A stretch of DNA of 39,399 nt from Solobacterium sp. (GTDB lineage Bacteria > Bacillota_I > Bacilli_A > Erysipelotrichales > Erysipelotrichaceae), in NCBI GenBank assembly GCA_024693325.1, contig JAILLA010000099.1, forward strand, positions 1 through 39,399, in the 5' to 3' direction. A program made the translations under genes and the position numbers. How positions within the stretch are numbered: position 1 is the first letter of the stretch; each line of letters starts with the position of its first letter. Below, in pieces: positions 8,026 to 14,942 of this stretch. The notes beneath the pieces are model-generated. The model made no database searches. It had not been told where the DNA came from and worked only from the letters and a program-made list of their open reading frames with translations.

Positions 8026-8042
8026 GGTAACCTCCGGTTACC
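8026..8042. promoter_or_regulatory. Putative LysR box overlapping the regulator's own ribosome binding site
   Basis: GGTAACCTCCGGTTACC is a perfect 7-3-7 inverted repeat directly against the LysR start codon. It contains T8028-N11-A8040, the LysR-box signature. The complementary strand carries the GGAGG ribosome binding site in the same element, and the predicted LysR transcription start falls at its edge. Binding here would block LysR transcription; the RNA could also fold over its own binding site. Confidence 0.55.
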
Positions 8043-8045
8043 GAT

Positions 8046-8075
8046 ATAGTAACATTCCTGTCATTTCTTCAGCAA
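8046..8075 (-). promoter_or_regulatory. Probable LysR promoter
   Basis: On the minus strand, TTGCTG (8075-8070), an 18-bp spacer and TACTAT (8051-8046). Its start site would fall in the dyad at 8026-8042. Confidence 0.45.
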
Positions 8076-8116
8076 CCTCAATCGCTTAAGATTTATCTGT
8101 AAACGGAGGAACAGAA

Positions 8117-9883
8117 ATGAAAAAGAATCTACTCGCCCTTGCATGCACCGGTGCAGTACTGCTTGCAGGATGCGCTTCCGGCGGTGCATCAGCACCGGCT
8201 GAAACAGCTGAGGCATCCGGCATGTTCAAACCCGGCACTTACACTGCCAAAGCAGCCGGCAGAAACGGCGATATTACCGTCAACGTAGAATTCAGCGCTG
8301 ACGAGATCGTTTCAATTACACATGAGTCTGAAGAAACGGAATCCATTGGTGTTCCGGCAATGGATACACTGGCTGAAAAGATCACAGCATCGCAGTCACT
8401 TTCCCAGGATGTGGTATCCGGAGCTACGATCAGCTCTGATGCGTTTATGGAAGCTGTCAGGGATGCAGTCGTACAGGCAGGAGCGGATCCTGAAAGTCTG
8501 ATGAAGGAAGATACTTCAGAAGCAGAAAAGACAGCTTATGAAACGGAAGCAGACATCATCGTTGTAGGCGGCGGTGCTGCCGGCATGACTGCCGCGATCA
8601 CAGCACATGATCTCGGCGCAAGCGTGATCCTGCTGGAAAAGAGCAGTGTGCTGGGCGGAAATACTGTCTGCGCAGCCAATGGCATCAATGCGGCTGATTC
8701 TGCTGTACAGCTCGCGGATACCAAATACCAGGAAGCCAAGGCTTCTGTTGAAGGACTTGAATCACTGCAGATGAACAATGAAGACGCGCATGAAAATCTT
8801 GTCAAAGTATTTGCTGAGAACAGTGGGGAAGTCATTGACTGGATGAGCGGACTCGGTGTGAACTTCACAGTCGATATCAGGGAAGACCAGAGAAACAGCG
8901 AGCAGAACTATTACCTGCTGCAGGACACCAGCGATGGCTCCACAGCGATCACAATGATCAACAAGGTCAGTGCCGAACTCAAGAAGCAGGGCATTACAGT
9001 CTACTATAATATGGACGCACATGATCTTGTGACAGACGAAAACGGAAAGGTAACTGGTGTAACAGCAGCTTCCGCAGACGGGGAAGAAGTAACATTCAGC
9101 GGAAGATCCGTTATTCTCTGCACAGGCGGTTTCGGACAGAACAGCGAGCTTCTGGGAGAAGTCAATCCGGAACTTGCAAACGCTGTTACAGATGAAGTTG
9201 CTCCGACAACAGGTGAAGGACTTCTGATGGCTCAGGCAGTCGGTGCTGCCACAGCCAACCTGGATGCGATCCAGACATTCCCTCATGTGATCCCGGGATA
9301 CGGAATGATCCTTCCGTTCTCACTGCCGGGCGGATTCGTACCTGATGCGCTGTTTGTCAACAACCAGGCAGAACGTTTCACAGCAGAGGGATTCGAGATC
9401 CCTGATGTACTGCTTGCCCAGGATAAGGGTGAAGTATACTGCATCTTCGATGAGAGCGGTATGAATGATACACTGAGCACACTGGTCAAGAACGGTGTCA
9501 TCAGTGAAGCTGACACAGCGGAAGAACTTGCCGGCAAACTCGGCATTGACGGAACTGCTCTTGCAGAAACGATCAGCACATTCAATGAAGATATCGCTGA
9601 TGGAACAGATGATGCGTTCGGACGTCAGGAAAACCTGAATACATTTGAAGGCAAACTCTATGGATACCGTTTCGGTGTCGGTGCGCACTATTTCATGGGC
9701 GGCATACTGATCGATGAGGACACACATGTACTGGATACAGACGGAAATGCGATCGAAGGTCTGTATGCGGCCGGTGAGGTCACAGGCGGTTTCCACGGTA
9801 CATTCCGTGTAGACGGATCAGGTCTTGGTGATTCTTTCACATTCGGAAGGATCGCCGGCAGAACAGCTGCTGAAGCAGAATAA
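8117..9883 (+). CDS. Extracellular FMN-binding, FAD-dependent reductase lipoprotein (flavocytochrome c / fumarate- or urocanate-reductase-like)
   Basis: This 588-residue lipoprotein has signal peptide and lipobox LLAGC (Cys19). Residues of about 35-120 form an FMN_bind domain ending in VSGATISSDAF, where Thr104 of SGAT is the expected site of ApbE-type covalent FMN attachment. An FAD_binding_2 module follows, with dinucleotide motif VVGGGAAGMTAA (about 150-160), a Glu in ILLEKSSVLGGNT and C-terminal FAD contacts LYAAGEVTGGFHGTF. This is the layout of secreted anaerobic flavin reductases that pass electrons to organic acceptors. The usual active-site stretch resembling HGANRLGGNA reads HGTFRVDGSGLGDS here, so fumarate is unlikely to be the acceptor. 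GGAGG lies about eight bases before the ATG. It is divergent from, and probably controlled by, the LysR gene at 7156. Confidence 0.9.
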   Translation: MKKNLLALACTGAVLLAGCASGGASAPAETAEASGMFKPGTYTAKAAGRNGDITVNVEFSADEIVSITHESEETESIGVPAMDTLAEKITASQSLSQDVVSGATISSDAFMEAVRDAVVQAGADPESLMKEDTSEAEKTAYETEADIIVVGGGAAGMTAAITAHDLGASVILLEKSSVLGGNTVCAANGINAADSAVQLADTKYQEAKASVEGLESLQMNNEDAHENLVKVFAENSGEVIDWMSGLGVNFTVDIREDQRNSEQNYYLLQDTSDGSTAITMINKVSAELKKQGITVYYNMDAHDLVTDENGKVTGVTAASADGEEVTFSGRSVILCTGGFGQNSELLGEVNPELANAVTDEVAPTTGEGLLMAQAVGAATANLDAIQTFPHVIPGYGMILPFSLPGGFVPDALFVNNQAERFTAEGFEIPDVLLAQDKGEVYCIFDESGMNDTLSTLVKNGVISEADTAEELAGKLGIDGTALAETISTFNEDIADGTDDAFGRQENLNTFEGKLYGYRFGVGAHYFMGGILIDEDTHVLDTDGNAIEGLYAAGEVTGGFHGTFRVDGSGLGDSFTFGRIAGRTAAEAE

Positions 9884-9894
9884 ACTCAAAAAGA

Positions 9895-9920
9895 CCTGTG
9901 CTTGCAAAATGCAGTACAGG
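9895..9920 (+). other. Hairpin just after the flavoprotein gene
   Basis: CCTGT and GCA pair with TGC and ACAGG around AAA, with an internal mismatch. There is no T-tract, so it is more likely a 3'-end stabilising structure than a terminator. Confidence 0.35.
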
Positions 9921-9992
9921 CCACTGCCAAAACACTCAAAAATGACTTCTGAAATGGACTGATATCAATAAGCAGACTCCCAATACAGTATC

Positions 9993-10012
9993 AAAACTGC
10001 AGCAGTTTTATT
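9993..10012 (+). terminator. Weak terminator-like hairpin downstream of the flavoprotein
   Basis: AAAACTG-cag-CAGTTTT followed by ATT. The A/T-rich stem and T run could terminate transcription from 8117. The rest of 9884-10082 shows no gene. Confidence 0.4.
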
Positions 10013-10082
10013 CGACCTGGCGGAAAGCTGAGCACAAGAAAAAAACAAAATACATAGGAGAGATACTGTGCAAAACAAAACA

Positions 10083-10121
10083 GATCTCAGAACTGAGCAT
10101 CAGTCCTGAGATCATTTTTTT
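10083..10121. terminator. Bidirectional terminator between convergent genes
   Basis: GATCTCAG pairs with CTGAGATC. The rightward tail is ATTTTTTT, and the leftward tail is TGTTTTGTTTTG. It serves the ends of the flavoprotein gene and the small membrane protein gene. Confidence 0.7.
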
Positions 10122-10300
10122 CGGATCTCGTCTGCTTTATGGATCCAGTATACGACAAGCGTATACATGACAAATGCCGCAAGGACCCAGGCGATCATAC
10201 TGCCGCCGAAGAATCGTGCTGAGATAAAATATCCGGATGACACGGCATACAAAGCTGCAGCGATCATCAATAAATTCCGATTACCTGTTTTCATGCTCAT
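10112..10300 (-). CDS. Small two-helix membrane protein
   Basis: The open frame extends to 10378, but the Met at 10300 (MSMKTGNRN) is the more likely start. The extra 26 residues would overlap the promoter region of the divergent peptidase gene and lack a ribosome binding site. The resulting 62-residue protein has two hydrophobic helices (LLMIAAALYAVSSGYFI and MIAWVLAAFVMYTLVVYWI) and a positively charged tail HKADEIRKK. No convincing Shine-Dalgarno sequence precedes either start, so the 5' end is uncertain; Met 10294 is a third option. I do not recognise a family. Confidence 0.5.
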   Translation of the reverse strand: MSMKTGNRNLLMIAAALYAVSSGYFISARFFGGSMIAWVLAAFVMYTLVVYWIHKADEIRKK

Positions 10301-10421
10301 ATAGTAACACGGCTTTACTAAAAAGTCTTTTAAGGTGATATCAGGCCGGATAGTCAAAAACAGTTTTGCGGCGGGCAATGCGTGATAAGATTATGGTAAA
10401 TCAGAAAGTGAGATACAACGG

Positions 10422-12122
10422 ATGGAAAAATTTAACCAGATAGTCTACGCACGCCCTGATCTGGGCAAGGTACAGGAAGAACTGAATGAACAGCTTGAAG
10501 CGTTCAAGTCTGCTGAACTGTATTCTGACGCGAAAGAAGCATTTTTAAAACGTCAGGAGATCATCAACGAGTTCAGGACAATGAACGTGGTCGCATCTAT
10601 CAGGGCCGACATCAATACAGCGGATGAATTCTATGCTGAAGAAAAGGATTTCTTCCACTCAGCAAACCCCAAGCTTTCCGTGACATTGAAGGCATTCAAT
10701 GAAGCACTGGTAAGTTCAAAGTTCAGAAATGATTTCGAAGAAGAATTCGGTCCTCAGCTGCTGAACCTGCTGGATGCGGATATCCGCACCAACGGCGCGC
10801 AGATCGTTGACGAGAAGATCGAAGAAGGCAAACTGGTCACAGCATATACAAAGACTGCTGCTTCCTGCAAGACGGAATTCCGCGGTGAAGTATGCAACTT
10901 CTACGGACTGCTGAAGCACATGCTGTCGACAGACCGTGAGGAACGTAAAGAAGCGATGATCGCATGGGCATACCTTTATGCAGGTGCTGCACCGGATCTG
11001 GAAGACCAGTATGCGAAGCTGTGCGCACTGCGCCGTAAGGAAGCTGAGAAACTGGGATTCGATAACTATATCGACATGACATATCTGGCACGTCATCGTT
11101 TTGACTACAAGCCGGCGGATATCGAACACTTCCGTGAGCTGGTCGTCAAATACATCGTTCCTGTCGCTGCCGAGATCCACGAAGCACAGCGTAAGCGTCT
11201 GGGCGTTGAAAAACTGGAATACTATGATGAAGACCTGTTCTTCCCGGACGGCAATTCCACGCCTGACAAGAATACGCAGGGCATGGTCAATGCTGCCCAG
11301 AAGATGTACAGGGAGCTCTCCCCGGAAACAGGTGAGTTCTTCGACTTCATGGTTGAAAAAGAATTGTTCGATCTTGAGACCAAACCGAACAAGCATCTGG
11401 GCGGCTACTGCACAAGACTCGCAAAGTACAAGGCACCGTTCATCTTCTCAAACTTCAATAAAACAAGCGCAGATACGGAAGTCCTGACACATGAAGCAGG
11501 ACACGCATTTGAAGGATATGTCGCTTCCAGAACACAGCCGATCTCCGAGTATTACGGATCAACATCTGAGATCAACGAGATCCATTCCATGTCCATGGAA
11601 TTCTTTACAGAACCCTGGTATCATCTCTTCTATCCGGAAGGACAGGGCAATCAGTACCGCTATGAACATCTGGCTGACAGCTTCGCGAACCTGACATACC
11701 TGGTCAGCGTTGACGAATTCCAGCACCGTGTATTTGAAGGTGAACAGCCTGACGCGGCAGGTCTGCGGGCGATCTGGAAACACATCGAAGAGAAGTTCAT
11801 GCCGTGGAGAAGCTATGACGGCAACGAATTCCTGGAGAGCGGCGGCTTCTGGATGCAGAAACAGCATATCTTCATGTATCCGTTCTATTATGTCGACTAT
11901 GCGCTGGCAATGCTGTGCGCAATGCAGTTCTATCTGAAGATGAGAAAAGACTTCAAGGGTGCCTGGGCTGATTATATGAAGCTCTGCAGACTCGGCGGAA
12001 GTCTGGGTTACTTTGATCTGCTGAAAGCGGCCGGCCTGAAGAACCCGTTTGAGGAAGATACGATCCGTGAAGTCACGGAAGGCATCAAAGAAGCACTGGC
12101 TGAACTCGAAGCTCAGATGTAA
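10422..12122 (+). CDS. M3-family zinc oligoendopeptidase (PepF-like)
   Basis: This 566-residue cytoplasmic metallopeptidase has no signal peptide. The M3 zinc site is HEAGHAFEGY with His357, Glu358 and His361; the third ligand is a Glu in TSEINEIHSMSMEFF about 25 residues later. The length fits the M3B oligoendopeptidase group. It would hydrolyse short peptides in the cytoplasm, a natural partner for the peptide-type SBPs in this window. The start is poorly marked (only a CGG-containing purine-poor leader), but the next Met lies too far inside the conserved N-terminus. The gene appears monocistronic; no obvious terminator separates it from the EIIB-like gene 108 bp downstream, which has its own promoter. 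Confidence 0.92.
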   Translation: MEKFNQIVYARPDLGKVQEELNEQLEAFKSAELYSDAKEAFLKRQEIINEFRTMNVVASIRADINTADEFYAEEKDFFHSANPKLSVTLKAFNEALVSSKFRNDFEEEFGPQLLNLLDADIRTNGAQIVDEKIEEGKLVTAYTKTAASCKTEFRGEVCNFYGLLKHMLSTDREERKEAMIAWAYLYAGAAPDLEDQYAKLCALRRKEAEKLGFDNYIDMTYLARHRFDYKPADIEHFRELVVKYIVPVAAEIHEAQRKRLGVEKLEYYDEDLFFPDGNSTPDKNTQGMVNAAQKMYRELSPETGEFFDFMVEKELFDLETKPNKHLGGYCTRLAKYKAPFIFSNFNKTSADTEVLTHEAGHAFEGYVASRTQPISEYYGSTSEINEIHSMSMEFFTEPWYHLFYPEGQGNQYRYEHLADSFANLTYLVSVDEFQHRVFEGEQPDAAGLRAIWKHIEEKFMPWRSYDGNEFLESGGFWMQKQHIFMYPFYYVDYALAMLCAMQFYLKMRKDFKGAWADYMKLCRLGGSLGYFDLLKAAGLKNPFEEDTIREVTEGIKEALAELEAQM

Positions 12123-12172
12123 GCACGCTTCTCAAAAGCATTTTCCATCATATTACCACCGTAGTTCATGGC

Positions 12173-12201
12173 TGAAAGAAGACCTTCACAGAATATATAA
12201 T
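12173..12201 (+). promoter_or_regulatory. Promoter of the EIIB-like gene
   Basis: CTGAAA at 12173-12178, a 17-bp spacer and a perfect TATAAT at 12196-12201, 30 bp before the start codon. Confidence 0.6.
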
Positions 12202-12230
12202 GATGCTGTAAAGTCAGAGGAGGATATCAG

Positions 12231-12674
12231 ATGATTATTTTAATGAGAGTAGATTCCAAGCTGGTCCGTTCCGCGAAAAATATCTCCGCATGCAACGGAG
12301 CAGACAGGATCGTTGCGATCGATGACGCGATCGCATCCAATCCTACATTGAGAGATACAGAGATTATGTCAGCCCCGATCACATGCAAAGGCCGTGTATA
12401 CGGAGTTGAGGAATCCATTGATCATTTAAGGAAATCACTTAAGAACGTTTATAAGACTGTTGTAGTCGTCAGGGATCCAAGCATCTTCGTAACACTGTTT
12501 GACAGGATGCCTGAACTGCCCAAGTCAGTAGACTTCGCGAAACAGCCCAAGCCGGATGACACAAAGTCCGTTGAGGCGATCAAGGCACTTGTTGAGCGCG
12601 GCGTTGAGGTTTACTTCCTTGACTGGCTGAAGGATGACAAGGTCACCTGGGATTCCGTAAAAAACAATTATTGA
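12231..12674 (+). CDS. Stand-alone PTS EIIB-like protein (mannose/sorbose family fold) lacking the phosphorylatable His
   Basis: This 147-residue protein matches the mannose-family EIIB pattern: MIILMRVDSKLVRSAK aligns with the family motif RxDxRLxHGQ, followed by ADRIVAIDDAIASNP and, later, VEESIDHL. The family phosphoacceptor His corresponds here to Arg13 (KLVRSA in place of RLIHGQ), so it cannot act as a normal phosphocarrier. It has AGGAGG seven bases before the ATG, its own promoter and its own terminator. No EIIA, EIIC or EIID of the mannose family is beside it. A regulatory, scaffold or sugar-phosphate-binding role is inference; the sequence only shows fold resemblance and loss of the catalytic residue. 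Confidence 0.7.
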   Translation: MIILMRVDSKLVRSAKNISACNGADRIVAIDDAIASNPTLRDTEIMSAPITCKGRVYGVEESIDHLRKSLKNVYKTVVVVRDPSIFVTLFDRMPELPKSVDFAKQPKPDDTKSVEAIKALVERGVEVYFLDWLKDDKVTWDSVKNNY

Positions 12675-12682
12675 TCTGAAAG

Positions 12683-12711
12683 CCCTGCCTGTATGAAACA
12701 GCAGGGTTTTT
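12683..12711 (+). terminator. Terminator of the EIIB-like gene
   Basis: CCCTGC pairs with GCAGGG around a 12-base loop, followed by TTTTT. Confidence 0.85.
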
Positions 12712-12768
12712 CTTACCGGACAGACAGTATCCGGCGTGATTCTCTGATGATAGGAAATTTCAGTTGTT

Positions 12769-12777
12769 TGCTATAAA
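12769..12777 (+). promoter_or_regulatory. Extended -10 promoter of the hyp operon
   Basis: TGC followed by TATAAA at 12772-12777 gives an extended -10 element. No good -35 is present. The start codon of the first hypB follows 25 bp later. Confidence 0.45.
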
Positions 12778-12802
12778 ATAAAGTCTGGAGGCTAGCGGAT
12801 AT

Positions 12803-13471
12803 ATGTTCGAGATATATGAAACCAAAACAAGGATCACGGATGATAATGACGCACGCGCTGCAGAATTGAGAAGTGAGCTTGAAGCAAAAAAAGTATTCTT
12901 CATCAACCTGATGGGTTCACCCGGTGCAGGCAAGACCAGTACGCTCGTACGGACGATCAATGCGCTGAAGGATGAATTCTCCATTGGTGTGATGGAGGCT
13001 GATATGGATTCGGATGTGGACGCACAGACGATCTCAAAACTCGGTGTAAGGGTGATCCAGCTCCATACCGGCGGAAGCTGTCATATGGACGCTGACATGA
13101 CCAAACGCGGACTGGACAGGATGACCACGGAAGGCCTTGATGTCATCTTCCTGGAGAATGTCGGCAACCTTGTATGTCCGGCGGAATTTGATGTCGGAGC
13201 AGCCCTGAAGGTCATGATCCTGAGCGCTCCGGAGGGTGATGACAAACCTCTGAAGTACCCGCTGATGTTCACCGTCAGCAACGTCATGCTTGAGAACAAG
13301 ATCGACACGAAGGACGTGTTTGATTATGATCCCGAAAAGGCTGAGGCCAGGGCAAGAGCACTGAACCCGGATATCCGTACATTCCGTGTCTCCGCCAAGA
13401 CAGGTGAAGGCTTTGATGAATGGACATCCTGGCTGAAGGAACAGATCAGAACATGGAGGAGTGAACGATGA
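12803..13471 (+). CDS. hypB: HypB-family nickel-insertion GTPase, copy 1
   Basis: This 222-residue SIMIBI-class GTPase has P-loop GSPGAGKT (38-45), the family metal site Cys93-His94 in GGSCHMDADM, the third metal ligand Cys125 in ENVGNLVCPAEFD, and the G4 motif NKID (165-168). HypB helps HypA deliver nickel to [NiFe]-hydrogenase precursors. The N-terminal CxxCGC motif and the His-rich tract of some HypBs are absent. CTGGAGG lies 11 bases upstream of the ATG. The stop overlaps the next ATG (ATGA), coupling it to the second hypB. No hydrogenase or urease gene lies in the window, so the client enzyme is unknown. Confidence 0.93.
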   Translation: MFEIYETKTRITDDNDARAAELRSELEAKKVFFINLMGSPGAGKTSTLVRTINALKDEFSIGVMEADMDSDVDAQTISKLGVRVIQLHTGGSCHMDADMTKRGLDRMTTEGLDVIFLENVGNLVCPAEFDVGAALKVMILSAPEGDDKPLKYPLMFTVSNVMLENKIDTKDVFDYDPEKAEARARALNPDIRTFRVSAKTGEGFDEWTSWLKEQIRTWRSER

Positions 13472-14139
13472 AGGTCATAGAACTGCGTGCATCTGTCACA
13501 AGATCCAATGACATCGATGCTGAAAACCTGAGAAATGAACTGACGGAGAAGGGCGTTCTCCTCATCAACCTGATGAGCGCAGCGGGCTCCGGCAAGACGA
13601 CACTGCTGTCCAGGATCATTACAGACCTGAAGGACAAGGCAAAGATCGCCGTACTGGAAGCTGACATCGATTCTGCCGTAGATGCAGAAAAGATCGAAGC
13701 ACTGGGTGCTGTGAGCGTACAAGTACATACCGACGGCATGTGTCATATGGACGCCGGTATGACTAGAACAGGCATTGAGGCGATGGATCTGGAAGGAACG
13801 GATATCGCGTTCCTGGAAAATATCGGCAACCTGATCTGTCCCGCGGAATATGATACCGGCGCGCATAAATGCGTCATGATCCTGTCTGTTCCCGAAGGGG
13901 ATGACAAACCACTCAAGTATCCGCTGATGTTTGAGAAAAGCGATGCGCTGGTCATTACAAAGATGGATGCGCTGCCTTACTTTGATTTTGATCTGGAACT
14001 GGTGAGGAAACATGTTTCCCACCTGAATCCGGATATGAAGATCTTCCCGGTGTCCGCCAAGACAGGGGAAGGAATGGAAGCATTGGAGCAGTGGCTGTTG
14101 GAGCAGGCCGCTTCCCTGAGGGAAAACAAACATGCATGA
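13468..14139 (+). CDS. hypB: HypB-family nickel-insertion GTPase, copy 2
   Basis: This 223-residue tandem paralogue of the preceding gene has P-loop SAAGSGKT (37-44), metal ligands Cys92-His93 (GMCHMDAGM) and Cys124 (ENIGNLICPAEYD), and G4 motif TKMD (164-167). All catalytic and metal residues are kept in both copies, so neither looks degenerate, but the P-loop and G4 sequences differ, suggesting functional divergence or heterodimer formation (HypB dimerises on GTP and metal binding). It overlaps the preceding gene by four bases and the hypA gene by eight, so the three are translated as one unit. The ribosome binding site is the GGAGG-like purine run at the end of copy 1. Confidence 0.92.
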   Translation: MKVIELRASVTRSNDIDAENLRNELTEKGVLLINLMSAAGSGKTTLLSRIITDLKDKAKIAVLEADIDSAVDAEKIEALGAVSVQVHTDGMCHMDAGMTRTGIEAMDLEGTDIAFLENIGNLICPAEYDTGAHKCVMILSVPEGDDKPLKYPLMFEKSDALVITKMDALPYFDFDLELVRKHVSHLNPDMKIFPVSAKTGEGMEALEQWLLEQAASLRENKHA

Positions 14140-14500
14140 GCTTGGGATCGTAACACACTGCGCCAAAACGATCGTTGACTTGGCGGAAGAGAACCATCTG
14201 AAAAAGATCGGATCGGTCACCCTGGAGATCGGCGAGGTGTCGGGCATCATGACGGATTATTTCGTTGACTGCTGGAACTACTTCAAGGTCCGCTATCCAG
14301 TGATCGCGGAATCGGAACTGAAGCTCAAGGTCATGCCTGCGGTCACATATTGTGAAGACTGTGAGTCTACATATGAGACCATTAAATACGGCAGGATCTG
14401 TCCGAAATGCGGCAGTCCGAATACATATCTGCTGACCGGGAATGAGTGCATCATCTCGGAGGTAGAAGCGGAAGACGAAGATGAAGCCCCCGAAGAATGA
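14132..14500 (+). CDS. hypA: HypA nickel metallochaperone
   Basis: This 122-residue protein begins MHELGI, with the nickel-binding His2 and Glu3 of the family. It contains the zinc-binding pairs Cys74/Cys77 (CEDC) and Cys90/Cys93 (CPKC). An acidic tail, EVEAEDEDEAPEE, follows the usual end of the family. HypA passes nickel to the hydrogenase large subunit in concert with HypB. The start overlaps the end of the second hypB, and the downstream small gene starts inside its last codons. Confidence 0.94.
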   Translation: MHELGIVTHCAKTIVDLAEENHLKKIGSVTLEIGEVSGIMTDYFVDCWNYFKVRYPVIAESELKLKVMPAVTYCEDCESTYETIKYGRICPKCGSPNTYLLTGNECIISEVEAEDEDEAPEE

Positions 14501-14717
14501 TCATTTCTGCCAGTGGATCATTACCCAGAGCGAAGACCCGGAAATGATCGGTCATATGTGCCAGGGCATCATGGACCAGAAGCGGTATGAACAGCTGCTG
14601 CGTGCAGAGGAAGAAGACCTGGTGCAGATCCGGGTACACAGATATGAAGATCTGATGGAAGGCTGGATCGAAGACCTGAACCTGAATGAAACTGATACAT
14701 ATCTGCGGGAAGAATAA
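14481..14717 (+). CDS. Small HxC-motif protein encoded with hypB/hypA
   Basis: This 78-residue acidic protein has a start that overlaps hypA by 20 bases, with a GGAAGA purine run before the ATG; no other in-frame start gives a sensible product. It contains two matching His-x-Cys motifs, DHFCQW (His8, Cys10) and GHMCQG (His25, Cys27), and then a charged helical tail QIRVHRYEDLMEGWIEDLN. No family is recognised. The paired HxC motifs and co-translation with nickel chaperones suggest a metal-binding accessory protein; that is inference. It is followed by terminators at 14741 and 14797. Confidence 0.6.
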   Translation: MKPPKNDHFCQWIITQSEDPEMIGHMCQGIMDQKRYEQLLRAEEEDLVQIRVHRYEDLMEGWIEDLNLNETDTYLREE

Positions 14718-14740
14718 ACACCGATTATAGATGATAGAAT

Positions 14741-14767
14741 GCCGGAGCGTGATGATCTCCGGCTTTT
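14741..14767 (+). terminator. Terminator of the hyp operon
   Basis: GCCGGAG pairs with CTCCGGC around a nine-base loop, followed by TTTT. Confidence 0.85.
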
Positions 14768-14796
14768 CATTTCCGTGAGGACATAAAGTATATGAA

Positions 14797-14829
14797 ACGG
14801 CCGGCAAACAGCGGCCGTGTTTACTTTTT
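14797..14829 (+). terminator. Second terminator-like hairpin abutting the sulfatase control region
   Basis: ACGGCCG pairs with CGGCCGT around an eight-base loop; the following GTTTACTTTTT gives a T-rich tail. The tail is also the first half of the conserved LysR-type dyad at 14820, so insulation and control regions touch. Confidence 0.5.
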
Positions 14830-14898
14830 GTAAAATCAAACTTAATTTATGTGAAATTCTGCCCGGGACCGTAACCCCTTACACTGTGATTGTAAAAG
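14820..14898 (+). promoter_or_regulatory. Conserved 79-bp LysR-type control element, copy A (sulfatase/ABC operon)
   Basis: It starts with the dyad TTTAC-N5-GTAAA (14820-14834, containing T-N11-A), continues through CAAACTTAATTTATG and GAAATTC, and ends with CCCCTTACACTGTGATTGT. It aligns without gaps to 22810-22888: 37 of 42 positions match in the first block, then 11 unrelated bases, then 24 of 26 match. The -10 is TACACT at 14880-14885, exactly 60 bp from the dyad in both copies. No -35 consensus is present, so the promoter is probably activator-dependent. Confidence 0.75.
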
Positions 14899-14942
14899 AT
14901 GTGCTGAATCTTAAAAAGGATCAGCAGGGAGGAAGAAGCAGA

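Noticed and set aside
10068..10109. GTG-started 13-codon frame with AGGAG upstream, overlapping a terminator, resembling an attenuator leader peptide
   Set aside because: The next rightward gene lies beyond a convergent gene, so there is nothing to attenuate, and the codons show no run of one amino acid. Better explained as the spacer before a bidirectional terminator.
12231..12674. Functional EIIB partner for the EIIC at 24350
   Set aside because: It resembles the mannose/sorbose family, not the lactose/cellobiose family, lacks the phosphoacceptor residue and is in a separate transcription unit.
14817..14942. 42-codon N-terminal extension of the first sulfatase
   Set aside because: It runs through the conserved LysR-type element and the TACACT promoter box; GGGAGG points to the ATG at 14943.
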